Made by a program: the position numbers and the translations under genes
Source: a virus
Virus record (IMG/VR): IMGVR_UViG_3300028840_002714
Location: 1-25,747 of that record
DNA: 25,747 bases
Reading direction: 5' to 3' (one strand)
The notes under the pieces: generated by a model
What the model was told of the DNA's origin: nothing
The model's database searches: none
What the model saw: the letters and a program-made list of their open reading frames with translations, nothing else
Shown: piece by piece, positions 14,531-21,597 of the stretch
How positions within the stretch are numbered: position 1 is the stretch's first letter
Layout of the letters: every line of letters begins with the position of its first letter

Positions 14531-14875
14531 ATGACCTTAAAAACGTTTGATGAAATGTTAGTTCAAAACGCGACCATACAATTAGCTTTGTATGGTATAG
14601 CGGGTGTTTATCAGCCTGGTGTTCTGGATCGGGATATAACATTAATCATCGAATATGTGTCTGATGATGATGTTGTTGAACCGGTTCAAAGAAGGCGAGG
14701 GCCAAGAATAGAGATTCAGGTTGCTAACAATTCAACGACTGGTATCACTCCTGGTGAATTTACATCGGGGCAAAAAATAAGTGCACCGCCAAGATCGGGT
14801 GAATCGGCAAGAAATTTTCATTTAGCAAGGATTATCGAACAGGACGCAGGCATGGTGACATTTGAGGCTCATTAA
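14531..14875 (+). CDS. Probable head-tail connector protein
   Basis: 114 residues from the ATG at 14531, four bases after the previous stop. An in-frame upstream ATG at 14480 would overlap the membrane protein by 47 bases and is rejected. The product is beta-rich, with a basic middle (VQRRRGPRIEIQVAN) and an exposed Ser/Gly/Pro loop (KISAPPRSGESARN). Size, beta content and position immediately before the Z-like gene fit the lambda gpFII-type connector that binds the tail terminator. The sequence itself is not diagnostic. It overlaps the next gene by one base. Confidence 0.45.
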   Translation: MTLKTFDEMLVQNATIQLALYGIAGVYQPGVLDRDITLIIEYVSDDDVVEPVQRRRGPRIEIQVANNSTTGITPGEFTSGQKISAPPRSGESARNFHLARIIEQDAGMVTFEAH

Positions 14876-15438
14876 TGTTGGCTGTAAAAGTACAATTCGA
14901 CGAAAAAAGTTTCAAGGAAGCTGTTTTTCTTTTAAGAGCAATTCCGAGGGCTGTGCCGAGGGTATTTACTCGTGCTATTAACAGGGCTGTTGATTCGGCA
15001 GCCGTTGATTTAAAACGCAGAGTCGGCAGTATATTGAATGTAAGAAAAGGTGACATTGCCAAGGCATTAAAAAAACGAAGGGCGTCATATTCGAATTTGA
15101 CAGGTACTATATCAGCCGGCGAGTTCAGACCTGGTTTGATTGCTTTCACAGGGACAAGACAAACGAAACGCGGTGTGACATATAGGATAATGAGAACAAC
15201 AGGCCGCAAGCTTTTACCGCACGGTTTTATTCAAAGAATGTCAAGCGGTCATCGCGGGGTTTATAAAAGGAAGGGGATCTCGAGACTTCCTATAAGTGAA
15301 CAGCGTGGACCATCAGTCTGGAGAGTGATAACGAATTCAAAAGACCTCTTAAAAGATGCGACCGATGCGGCCGGTGATAAGATGGCAAAAATGATTAATC
15401 AGCAAGTTGGATATGAATTGAGAAAATGGAACCGATAG
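14875..15438 (+). CDS. Minor tail protein Z-like
   Basis: 187 residues, close to lambda gpZ (192). It is very basic. The N-terminus FDEKSFKEAVFLLRAIPRAVPRVFTRAINRAVDSAAVDLKRRV has the Ala/Arg-rich helix typical of gpZ and of HK97 gp10-like tail completion proteins, and it continues with VRKGDIAKALKKRRAS and later FIQRMSSGHRGVYKRKG. gpZ helps make functional tails and the head-tail joint in lambda. The start follows the previous stop in an overlapping TAATG, and the following gene overlaps its end by 13 bases, so the three are translationally coupled. Confidence 0.7.
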   Translation: MLAVKVQFDEKSFKEAVFLLRAIPRAVPRVFTRAINRAVDSAAVDLKRRVGSILNVRKGDIAKALKKRRASYSNLTGTISAGEFRPGLIAFTGTRQTKRGVTYRIMRTTGRKLLPHGFIQRMSSGHRGVYKRKGISRLPISEQRGPSVWRVITNSKDLLKDATDAAGDKMAKMINQQVGYELRKWNR

Positions 15439-15884
15439 TTGAACGAATCGCAGTTTGGATCAAAGACGCTATAGATGGCGCTCAAGACGAGGACCAAACA
15501 ATCACTCTGGCGGCTGTACGACCTACGATAGTTGATTGGAATGTCGAGGATTATAAAAACAACGATGCAATAATTGAAATCATCGACAAAGTGACACTTG
15601 AAAAAGCAGGCTCGAAAAGAAAAGAAGTTGCGGAGTGGAAGATATACGGAATCATAAGAGAATTGCCGGCTAATACCGCAGCCGATACTCACTTATGCAG
15701 AATGTGTGAGACAATTCGTCGAGTAATGTTCAGGGGAAATGTAAAAGGCCAGGCCTGCGGAGGGCTGGCTTTGAATATAGATTGTCCGGAAGATAATTTT
15801 TCCATAATGACAGGTGGTATCGTGGCCGAGGTCACTGTGCAGGTTCAGTATTGGACTGCGATTGATAGCGGTTACAGACAATAA
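15426..15884 (+). CDS. Tail terminator, gpU-like
   Basis: 152 residues. It overlaps the Z-like gene as Z and U adjoin in lambda. Its alpha/beta pattern matches the gpU/tail-terminator fold: an N-terminal helix (EPIVERIAVWIKDAIDGAQ), strands (ITLAAVRPTIVDW, EWKIYGIIRELPAN), a helix with CETIRRVM, and final strands (MTGGIVAEVTVQVQYWT) ending in a short hydrophilic tail. The terminator caps the tube at its correct length and binds the head. The call rests on pattern and gene order; direct similarity to lambda gpU is not evident by eye. Confidence 0.6.
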   Translation: MEPIVERIAVWIKDAIDGAQDEDQTITLAAVRPTIVDWNVEDYKNNDAIIEIIDKVTLEKAGSKRKEVAEWKIYGIIRELPANTAADTHLCRMCETIRRVMFRGNVKGQACGGLALNIDCPEDNFSIMTGGIVAEVTVQVQYWTAIDSGYRQ

Positions 15885-15921
15885 AGAATTAAAATTAAAT
15901 ATTTGTTAAAGGAGAATACCA

Positions 15922-16335
15922 ATGGCAACGAACGCTATTACTGCACTCGGCACAGTAGTAACTTTTGATAGTGCGACAATCGGCGAGATAATGAGCCTTA
16001 CGGGTAATCGGTCATGCCGAATCATTGATATTTTAAGCTGTGACAGCACGAATTCTGCGGTCGAAAAAATAGCAGGTGCATTAAACGAAGGTGACGTGAC
16101 TGTTCACATCGTTTATGATGGAAGCAGCGGAGGTGTTTATAACACGCTCAATACAAAATATCAGGCTCGCACAAAAGGTACTTTGCTTATTACTTATTCA
16201 GACACAAGCAGCCATTCAATTGATGCGATTATTTCATCTCTTGGGACACCATCATTCAGCGAGGGTGATGGAACGGTTGAATTAGATGTCACTTTTGCAC
16301 TTAGCGGAAGTGCAACGTTCACAGACGTAGTATAA
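15922..16335 (+). CDS. Major tail tube protein
   Basis: 137 residues with AAGGAGA before the ATG, one of the best sites in the window, as expected for an abundant product. It is beta-rich and Ser/Thr/Gly-rich with few Lys, has the start TALGTVVTFDSATIGEIMSLTG typical of siphovirus tube proteins (first strand and loop), and ends in a FSEGDGTVELDVTFALSGSATF hairpin. Its place between the tail terminator and the G/GT chaperone genes is that of lambda V. It would stack as hexamers around the tape measure. Shorter than lambda gpV (246), which has an added C-terminal Ig domain absent here. Confidence 0.75.
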   Translation: MATNAITALGTVVTFDSATIGEIMSLTGNRSCRIIDILSCDSTNSAVEKIAGALNEGDVTVHIVYDGSSGGVYNTLNTKYQARTKGTLLITYSDTSSHSIDAIISSLGTPSFSEGDGTVELDVTFALSGSATFTDVV

Positions 16336-16348
16336 GGGGTAAATAGCA

Positions 16349-16531
16349 ATGTTGAAAGAAGGCGATGTCATCGAATATCTGGCCGATGTCCGGAGTCCGT
16401 CATCACAGGCCGGCACGAAAGGTCAGACAAAAGAGGTTGGCCGGGAAATTACAGTTTTTGCCGCCAAACTGTTATTGAACGGTAGCTATGTAAAAGTAAA
16501 AACGGCGGCGAAAAAGCAAAAGGAAAAATAA
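16349..16531 (+). CDS. Small basic tail-region protein of unknown function
   Basis: 60 residues with AAGGGG upstream of the ATG. The first half reads GDVIEYLADVRSPSSQAGTKG, and the C-terminus is rich in Lys and Ala (VKVKTAAKKQKEK), like a nucleic-acid or protein binding tail. It lies between tube and chaperone genes, three bases before the next start, so it belongs to the tail operon. No family is recognised. Confidence 0.5.
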   Translation: MLKEGDVIEYLADVRSPSSQAGTKGQTKEVGREITVFAAKLLLNGSYVKVKTAAKKQKEK

Positions 16532-16534
16532 AAC

Positions 16535-16975
16535 ATGGAAACGAACAAGTCAGACAATTCAGAACAGTTAAGCTTAAAAGAAATCAAAACAAAAATTTTG
16601 AATCTTCGAAATGAAATACCAAAAGAGGAGGCGGAAATCGCCGGCGTTACAGTTTGGATTCACGGTCTATCATCTTACGGCCTTGAGTCATGGCGTCTTG
16701 TTAAGAACAATAACGACCCGGCAATCGCAAAATTGGCAGCGGCCAAATTGATACAACTTACGATGCGTGATGCAGATGGTGTCAGAGTATTCGAAGATAA
16801 TGAATTGACTATAATTGCCGGCTTGCCAGCTGTTGAGCTTGAGCCGCTCTGCAGGACGGCAATGAAGTTGAGCGGTTACGGTATTGAGGCACAGGCTGAA
16901 ATACTAAAAAACTTACTGACGACCCCTGGCGACGATGGCTCGTCCGAACCGCCAGAGAATACAAATGCAGTGTAA
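16535..16975 (+). CDS. Tail assembly chaperone, G-like (unshifted product)
   Basis: 146 residues, close to lambda gpG (140). AAAGGAAAA precedes the ATG. The chain is helical and acidic: RNEIPKEEAEIAGVTVWIHGLSS, an AKLAAAKLIQLTMRDADG stretch and an Asp/Glu/Ser/Pro-rich end (GDDGSSEPPENTNAV). In lambda-type phages gpG and its shifted form gpGT bind the tape measure and recruit tube subunits. Position after tube and before tape measure matches. The slippery heptamer A AAA AAC at 16906-16912 lies near its end, 20 codons before the stop. This is the short, abundant product; see the longer form. Confidence 0.75.
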   Translation: METNKSDNSEQLSLKEIKTKILNLRNEIPKEEAEIAGVTVWIHGLSSYGLESWRLVKNNNDPAIAKLAAAKLIQLTMRDADGVRVFEDNELTIIAGLPAVELEPLCRTAMKLSGYGIEAQAEILKNLLTTPGDDGSSEPPENTNAV

Positions 16976-17238
16976 CGGAATTCTGTAAACGACATACGGG
17001 ATGCGAAGTCTTAGAGCTTTATGTCGCAGAACATTTTTGGCCTACAGGTGAGCCGGCTGATACATTGAGAATTATGATGGCTAAGCACATGGAGCAAGCA
17101 ACCAGAGGAAACGCACAGGCTTTGTTGGAAGCCAGGAGAATGTTTGAAAAACTAATTGGTACTGCAAGCCCGGAAACGGCCAACAGCAGACGAATGAGTA
17201 GAAGGCAAATTAAAAATGTTATGAATGGCCTGGTTTAA
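16535..17238 (+). CDS. Tail assembly chaperone, GT-like -1 frameshift product
   Basis: Slipping back one base at 16906-16912 joins the G-like frame to a second open frame that runs uninterrupted from the slip to TAA at 17236-17238. The added T part reads LTDDPWRRWLVRTAREYKC, then SVTEFCKRHTGCEVLELYVA, then HFWPTGEPADTLRIMMAKHM, then RGNAQALLEARRMFEKL and a basic end. The aromatic and Arg-rich T start, the helix before a P-x-x-P-like bend and the basic end suit gpT-type extensions. The frame has no start codon of its own placed for independent translation and is closed upstream at TGA 16897-16899. Total length is about 233 residues (lambda gpGT about 280). It would be made in small amounts and bridge tube subunits to the tape measure. 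Confidence 0.8.
16906..16912 (+). promoter_or_regulatory. -1 programmed frameshift slippery site
   Basis: The heptamer A AAA AAC is in the zero frame (codons CTA AAA AAC), a canonical X XXY YYZ site. Thirteen bases downstream, CTGGCGACGA (16926-16935) can pair with TCGTC (16940-16944) and GCCAG (16951-16955), giving a two-part stem with a 6-base bulge as the stimulator. Confidence 0.85.
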
Positions 17239-17259
17239 TATATTTTGGGAATATAAAAA

Positions 17260-17772
17260 ATGGCGAGTGGCACAAATCTAACAGGCAATTCGATTATCAA
17301 GCTTGATATCGATTATGAAAACAATCTGTCAACAAAGTTAAAGGCAACACTCGACGCCCTGAGTATCGAAACAAAAATCAAGTGGACATTCGGCACAGGA
17401 GCAAAGCAGTCGAATGTATTATTTCACGAGAAGTTGACAATTGCCCAGGGAGCAAACCAGACATTAAACCTTTATGACAGTGGAACGCTTAAAGATGTTT
17501 TCGGCAACGCCTTAACGATGGAAGCAATAAAACTGCTCTATGTATTCAACAGATCAACGACACTTGATGTTTCTCTTTTTAGCGGGACAGCCGGTCTTTT
17601 GATTATGAGCGGTACCACAGACAAGTATGTGCTTAAGCCTGATTGTTCTCATTTGTGGCAATGTCCCACAGCAGCGGGCATAGTGACGACAACAAACAAA
17701 AACTTAAGACTTGAAGTGTCAGCCGGATCGGGTTCGGCAATTATTGACGTTGTCGCTATGGGTAACGACTAA
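17260..17772 (+). CDS. Conserved phage beta-rich virion-type protein
   Basis: 170 residues with TTGGGAA before the ATG. The central block, LFHEKLTIAQGANQTLNLYDSGTLKDVFGNALTMEAIKLLYVFN, and the C-terminal TTNKNLRLEVSAGSGSAIIDVVAMGN form a recurring phage pattern: a beta protein with an N-G-N turn, found among structural genes. It may be a minor tail or head accessory protein. It stands alone between the GT frameshift gene and the non-coding repeat before the tape measure. Virion location is inferred from similarity of pattern and context; function is unknown. Confidence 0.6.
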   Translation: MASGTNLTGNSIIKLDIDYENNLSTKLKATLDALSIETKIKWTFGTGAKQSNVLFHEKLTIAQGANQTLNLYDSGTLKDVFGNALTMEAIKLLYVFNRSTTLDVSLFSGTAGLLIMSGTTDKYVLKPDCSHLWQCPTAAGIVTTTNKNLRLEVSAGSGSAIIDVVAMGND

Positions 17773-17828
17773 AATTCAGCTTTTCACTGAAAAACTGTTA
17801 AAAAGGGTTAAAAGTGTCTAATTTCGGC

Positions 17829-17953
17829 CAAATCGCAAAAATGGTTAATATAACACTAAGGGAGCCCAAAAAGTTGCTCTACGAGCGTCCTACGGCCTCG
17901 AATCAGGCTGATAACGGCCTGATTCCGGGTTTTTGGCAAATTGGCGATATTTT
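17829..17953 (+). repeat. Non-coding interspersed repeat, copy B
   Basis: This is the 125-base gap-free counterpart of 7587-7711. It fills most of the 219-base gap between the 170-residue gene and the tape measure. Besides the shared core it holds a perfect inverted repeat, ATCAGGC (17902-17908) with GCCTGAT (17917-17923), and GGCAAA (17935-17940) with TTTGCC (17951-17956). Its ends, GGCCAAATCGC and the complement of GCGATATTTTGCC, resemble imperfect terminal inverted repeats. No ORF is shared with copy A. Confidence 0.75.
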
Positions 17954-17991
17954 GCCTGGTAAATGACTAATCGGAAAAACGTTTTACAAAA

Positions 17992-19965
17992 ATGGCAGCA
18001 AGTGACTTAAAACGCAGAATCGTTGCTCAATTCTCAGCTGAGAATAAAGCCAAGGGTGTAATAGCCGGTTTTCGTCAAGACCTTGACTCGACAGGCAGGA
18101 CGATGCGTCGTATGGCTTCAAGCGTTTTGGCGCTTGCCGGCATTGGTGGTTTAGGTTATCTGCTCAAGCAGACGATGTCATCTATAGACCGTATGGCTAA
18201 GATGTCAGACGAGTTGCATATATCAACGGAGGCCCTGGGCGGTTTAGAACACGCGGCAAAAATAAGCGGCACAAGTATTGAAAATCTGCACAAGGGTTTG
18301 GAAATATTTGTCCGCCGGATGGGTGAAGCGAAGCACGGAATTGGTGAGGGTGTCCGCGGCCTTGAAATGCTCGGCATGTCAGCTGATGAAGTTATCTCGA
18401 TGGGTACAGAGAAAGCTTTCATGGAGATAGCTGAAAGGATATCCGAGGCAGGTACAGCAGCTGAACAGGCCGGCATTGCTTATAACTTTTTTGGCCGTCA
18501 AGGTATGCAATTATTAAATATGTTCCAGCAGGGTAAAGTTGGAATTGAGGAATTAACAGACGAAGCCGAGAAATTAGGGCTTACGTTTTCACGTCTTGAC
18601 GCGGCGAAAGTCGAGGCCGCCAACGATGCATTAACCCGGGCCCGGGGTGTTATAACCGGACTTGTTAGATCGGCGACAATAGAGCTTGCCCCATACATAG
18701 AAGTCCTGGCGACTAAATTTGTTGACTTGGCGACATCAGGCGAGGGGATGGGACATAATGTCACGAACGTATTTGAATTAATGACACAAGCGGCCGTAAG
18801 GTTAGGCTCTACAATACAAATGCTCGGTGTCAGACATAAGCAGATAAACGCTATTGCTCTGGAAGGTATGGCCAAGTATTTTGGATTTTTGGAAAAGATT
18901 GATTTTATCCCGCAATTCAAAGGGATGGAATATTTATTTAAAAAGAAGTTTGGAGTAGGCTTCGGCGAATTTAGCGAGACACTTCGTGAAGAGGCTAAAG
19001 AATGGAAAAGCGAGCTTGCAGACCTTGAAAAAACTACAAAAGAAAAAACCAGTCAGGTAGAAAAGTTTTTTGATGATTTGAGATCCAAAGCTGAGCAGAG
19101 AAGAATCGAGCTTGAGAAAAAATCAACAGAACGCATGGCAGCTTACGGCGGCACAATAGATTTGGATGTTTCGACTGATGATAAATGGGAACAATACTGG
19201 AATAATCTGCCATACGAAAAATCGTATCAGGCCATGCAGGAAAGGATGGCTAAACAAAAATATGAGACGAGCCTTGCTGTCACTACTAAAATAATGGAGG
19301 AGGAGAAAAAACAGGCTGAGCAATTGGAGAGGTGGCAAAAAGAACACAACTTGAAAAAGGCTGAGGAACAACTCGAATTGATGCAAAATCAAATTGCAAA
19401 ACGCGAAGAAATGGAAAAACAGTCAGCTGAAAGGCGTAAGCGAATAGCGGAGGATGTCGCATTGAGCATGGCCCGGGGCTGGACAAATGCACTTGACCGG
19501 ATGATGTTCGAAGGTCAAAAGTTCTGGGATTCGATGAAACAAATGTCACGCAGTCTTATACGTGAAATTGCTAATATAATACTTTATAAAAAAGTTGCTG
19601 AGCCTATTGCTTATAGTCTTATGGGATTAATGCCAACAGGTCAAACAAAATATGGCCAGTATGAATTACCAACGGTTGGTAAAGTGCCTTCAGCGGCCGG
19701 GGGTACAATGGCAAAATATCAAACCGGTGGATTAGCTAAAGAAACAGGACCGGCCTGGCTTCATATTGGAGAGGAAGTATTAAGACCGGATCAAAGACGT
19801 TCTGGTGACATAGAATTTCATGTCCATAACGAAGGAAACGACAAGCTCGAAGTTACCAGGTCGGAACAATATATATTTAGCGACAAACGTATTATTGATG
19901 TCACTATGGGTGCAATGTCAACAAACGTTCAATATCAGATGGCAATTGCAAGGGCGGCAAGGTAA
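17992..19965 (+). CDS. Tail tape measure protein
   Basis: 657 residues. The N-terminus has the family pattern: LKRRIVAQFSAENKAKGVIAGFRQ, then DSTGRTMRRMASSVLALAGIGGLGYLL (hydrophobic, 36-56) and the conserved ELHISTEALGGLEHAAKISGTSIENL block, followed by EAGTAAEQAGIAYNFFGRQG. A long central coiled coil (about 320-500, Lys/Glu/Gln-rich) and a C-terminal lambda-H-like part (MARGWTNALDRMMFEG through IREIANIILYKK) follow, ending with IEFHVHNEGN. It sets tail length; at roughly 0.15 nm per residue it predicts a tail near 100 nm. There is no Shine-Dalgarno site just before the ATG (a run of A and T), unlike neighbouring genes, so its low expression may be built in. Confidence 0.9.
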   Translation: MAASDLKRRIVAQFSAENKAKGVIAGFRQDLDSTGRTMRRMASSVLALAGIGGLGYLLKQTMSSIDRMAKMSDELHISTEALGGLEHAAKISGTSIENLHKGLEIFVRRMGEAKHGIGEGVRGLEMLGMSADEVISMGTEKAFMEIAERISEAGTAAEQAGIAYNFFGRQGMQLLNMFQQGKVGIEELTDEAEKLGLTFSRLDAAKVEAANDALTRARGVITGLVRSATIELAPYIEVLATKFVDLATSGEGMGHNVTNVFELMTQAAVRLGSTIQMLGVRHKQINAIALEGMAKYFGFLEKIDFIPQFKGMEYLFKKKFGVGFGEFSETLREEAKEWKSELADLEKTTKEKTSQVEKFFDDLRSKAEQRRIELEKKSTERMAAYGGTIDLDVSTDDKWEQYWNNLPYEKSYQAMQERMAKQKYETSLAVTTKIMEEEKKQAEQLERWQKEHNLKKAEEQLELMQNQIAKREEMEKQSAERRKRIAEDVALSMARGWTNALDRMMFEGQKFWDSMKQMSRSLIREIANIILYKKVAEPIAYSLMGLMPTGQTKYGQYELPTVGKVPSAAGGTMAKYQTGGLAKETGPAWLHIGEEVLRPDQRRSGDIEFHVHNEGNDKLEVTRSEQYIFSDKRIIDVTMGAMSTNVQYQMAIARAAR

Positions 19966-19973
19966 AGTAAATC

Positions 19974-20459
19974 ATGGCAGATATAACAGTAACACCGTCA
20001 ACATTAGAATTGAGTCTTACGATTGAAAGTGTGACTTTGCCAGGTGCGGAGCATATCGAATATCCGTCAACATTAGCACTTGACTTGCAGGTGAAATCCC
20101 CAAAGCTGCTTTGTCAATTTCCAATATTAACAAGAGATCCGAATTTGAATTTCAGGGATGAGCCATCAGCCGGATCGGTGTTATTAGGTGAAACAGGTTC
20201 AGGATATCCGGTATTAAATAAAATCAATACATTTAACGGCAGAGATATCGAATTCGACATGCCGTCTGTGCCGGATGCTGATAAAGTTCAGTATATTGCA
20301 TTTTACGAGGCCAACAAAGACACATATTTTCCATGGTACAACAAGCAGGACGGAGTGACATATAATGTGATTTTTGCCGAAAGGCCGAGATGCAGACTTG
20401 CGGATGGCATAGGTGACACATGGAACATGACTTTTCATTTTATTCAAGTCAGTGATTAA
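19974..20459 (+). CDS. Minor tail protein, M-like, with N-terminal repeat units
   Basis: 161 residues. Residues about 6-43 are two diverged copies of the 22-residue repeat found in the L-like protein (VTPSTLELSLTIES and EYPSTLALDLQVKSP). The rest, from LLCQFPILTRDPNLNFRDEP to the ending DTWNMTFHFIQVSD, has the beta pattern of tail-tip proteins of the lambda M/DUF2460 type: a GSGYPVLNKIN start, a substrate-like WYNKQDGVTYNV loop and final strands. Its place directly after the tape measure is that of lambda M. It starts eight bases after the tape measure, preceded by AAGG. Fold assignment is moderate; the repeat match is visible. Confidence 0.55.
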   Translation: MADITVTPSTLELSLTIESVTLPGAEHIEYPSTLALDLQVKSPKLLCQFPILTRDPNLNFRDEPSAGSVLLGETGSGYPVLNKINTFNGRDIEFDMPSVPDADKVQYIAFYEANKDTYFPWYNKQDGVTYNVIFAERPRCRLADGIGDTWNMTFHFIQVSD

Positions 20460-20474
20460 TCAGAAAGGAGAATT

Positions 20475-20678
20475 ATGACAGGTAAGATAGTAAAACACGA
20501 AGGTAAGGATTATCTTCAAATTCAGGACAAGTTAATCCCGATTCAAGGCTACGACGATAGCGGCAAGCCGATAATTAGCTGTTGGTCGGAAGAAAAAACC
20601 AATGAGAGCGGTGGCAAGGATTGTACCGTCCACGTCCCCTGTTTTCAGTTAGGGTCAAAACAGCAAAAAGTATCTTAA
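20475..20678 (+). CDS. Small protein of unknown function in tail-tip operon
   Basis: 67 residues with a strong AAAGGAG site. The fold looks beta: KIVKHEGKDYLQIQDKLIPIQGYDDSGKPIISCWS is a probable SH3-like or hairpin start, with Cys residues in the second half (CTVHVPC). It could be a tail-tip accessory. No family is recognised. Confidence 0.5.
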   Translation: MTGKIVKHEGKDYLQIQDKLIPIQGYDDSGKPIISCWSEEKTNESGGKDCTVHVPCFQLGSKQQKVS

Positions 20679-20727
20679 ATAATTAACTGGAACCGCCGTA
20701 ATAAAAAAACATTTTGAAAGGTGAAAT

Positions 20728-21141
20728 ATGGCTTCGGGAATTTACGACAGATACAAAGCTAATCTTATGAACAAAGAAGTTGATATGGAAGCGGACACTA
20801 TCAAGGTCATGTTACTTGATAACAGTCACAGCTTTACATCAACACATAATCAGAAATCGGAAATTGTCGCAAATGAGATTTCTGGAACCGGTTATACGGC
20901 CGGTGGTGAAGCTTTGACAACCAAGGCGGTAACGCAGGGTGCAACAACGAAGTTTGATGCAGATGATACTCAATGGACAAGCGCCTCTTTCACTGCCTAT
21001 CATGCAGTTATCTATGATGACACTTTAACTAATGATGATTTGATTGCTTCCATAGATTTTGGTGGTGCTAAACAAGTCACTTCCGGCACGTTTACTATTC
21101 AGTGGCACGCGAACGGAATTCTCACTCTGGCGACTGTATAG
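20728..21141 (+). CDS. Conserved phage virion-type protein
   Basis: 137 residues with AAAGGTGA before the ATG. The pattern IYDRYKANLMNKEVDMEADTIKVMLL, then NEISGTGYTAGGEALTTKAVTQ and FDADDTQWTSASFTAYHAVIYDDT, ending in IDFGGAKQVTSGTFTIQWHANGILTLA, recurs in many tailed phages among tail genes as an all-beta protein. It may coat the tail or be a tip/fibre accessory. A terminator follows, so it probably ends a transcription unit. Confidence 0.65.
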   Translation: MASGIYDRYKANLMNKEVDMEADTIKVMLLDNSHSFTSTHNQKSEIVANEISGTGYTAGGEALTTKAVTQGATTKFDADDTQWTSASFTAYHAVIYDDTLTNDDLIASIDFGGAKQVTSGTFTIQWHANGILTLATV

Positions 21142-21172
21142 TAATTCGAACACTTAGAGCTTTGATAAACAA

Positions 21173-21203
21173 AACCAGACCTTAGCCGGTCCGGTTAATT
21201 TTT
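21173..21203 (+). terminator. Intrinsic terminator in the tail-tip region
   Basis: AACCAGACC (21173-21181) pairs with GGTCCGGTT (21188-21196) with one internal A-C mismatch and a 6-base loop. AATTTTT (21197-21203) follows. It lies in the gap after the 137-residue virion-type gene and separates it from the 84-residue gene at 21239. Confidence 0.6.
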
Positions 21204-21238
21204 CATTTCATCAATACAATTGTGTTCGGAGATTTATC

Positions 21239-21493
21239 ATGGCCGAGTTATTAATATTAGACATTGATAACTGGATGGACAAATTGCCAGCCGCCGAGTT
21301 GGCAGAAAAACTGAAAGACGCAGCGTTCAAAGCAAAATACGATATGCGATCTCAGTCAGGTGACGTAGTGGAAATCCGGGAAGATGGTGGCTTTAAGAAC
21401 GCCGACAAATACACAAAGTTCAGGGTTGTCAAGCTGCCTGGCGTAAAGAAGGATGATGTCATGTATCTGCTTGCCGCGGACTGGACAAAGTGA
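21239..21493 (+). CDS. Small conserved phage protein of unknown function
   Basis: 84 residues with GGAG before the ATG. It begins LLILDIDNWMDKLPAAELAEKLKDAAFKAKYDMR and is followed by a beta part (GDVVEIREDG, YTKFRVVKLPGV). Such proteins are seen in tail-fibre or tip regions, where some are small structural or chaperone subunits; I cannot say more. Its stop codon overlaps a GTG start of a tiny ORF. Confidence 0.5.
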   Translation: MAELLILDIDNWMDKLPAAELAEKLKDAAFKAKYDMRSQSGDVVEIREDGGFKNADKYTKFRVVKLPGVKKDDVMYLLAADWTK

Positions 21494-21597
21494 CAATAAG
21501 CCACAAGAAAAGATTTAGTGTCACTTCTGGTGCCGGCAAAAAAATAGAGGTTGTAAATAGCATTAATGAATTATCCGTGACTGACAAGAAGGTTTAA
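21490..21597 (+). CDS. Tiny basic ORF linking two tail-tip genes
   Basis: 35 codons from a GTG start at 21490. It overlaps the previous stop in GTGA and the next start in TAATG, both signs of translational coupling. The product is short, basic and Thr/Val/Lys-rich (TISHKKRFSVTSGAGKK). It may be a real peptide or only a ribosome bridge that delivers ribosomes to the L-like gene. No family is recognised. Confidence 0.4.
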   Translation: MTISHKKRFSVTSGAGKKIEVVNSINELSVTDKKV

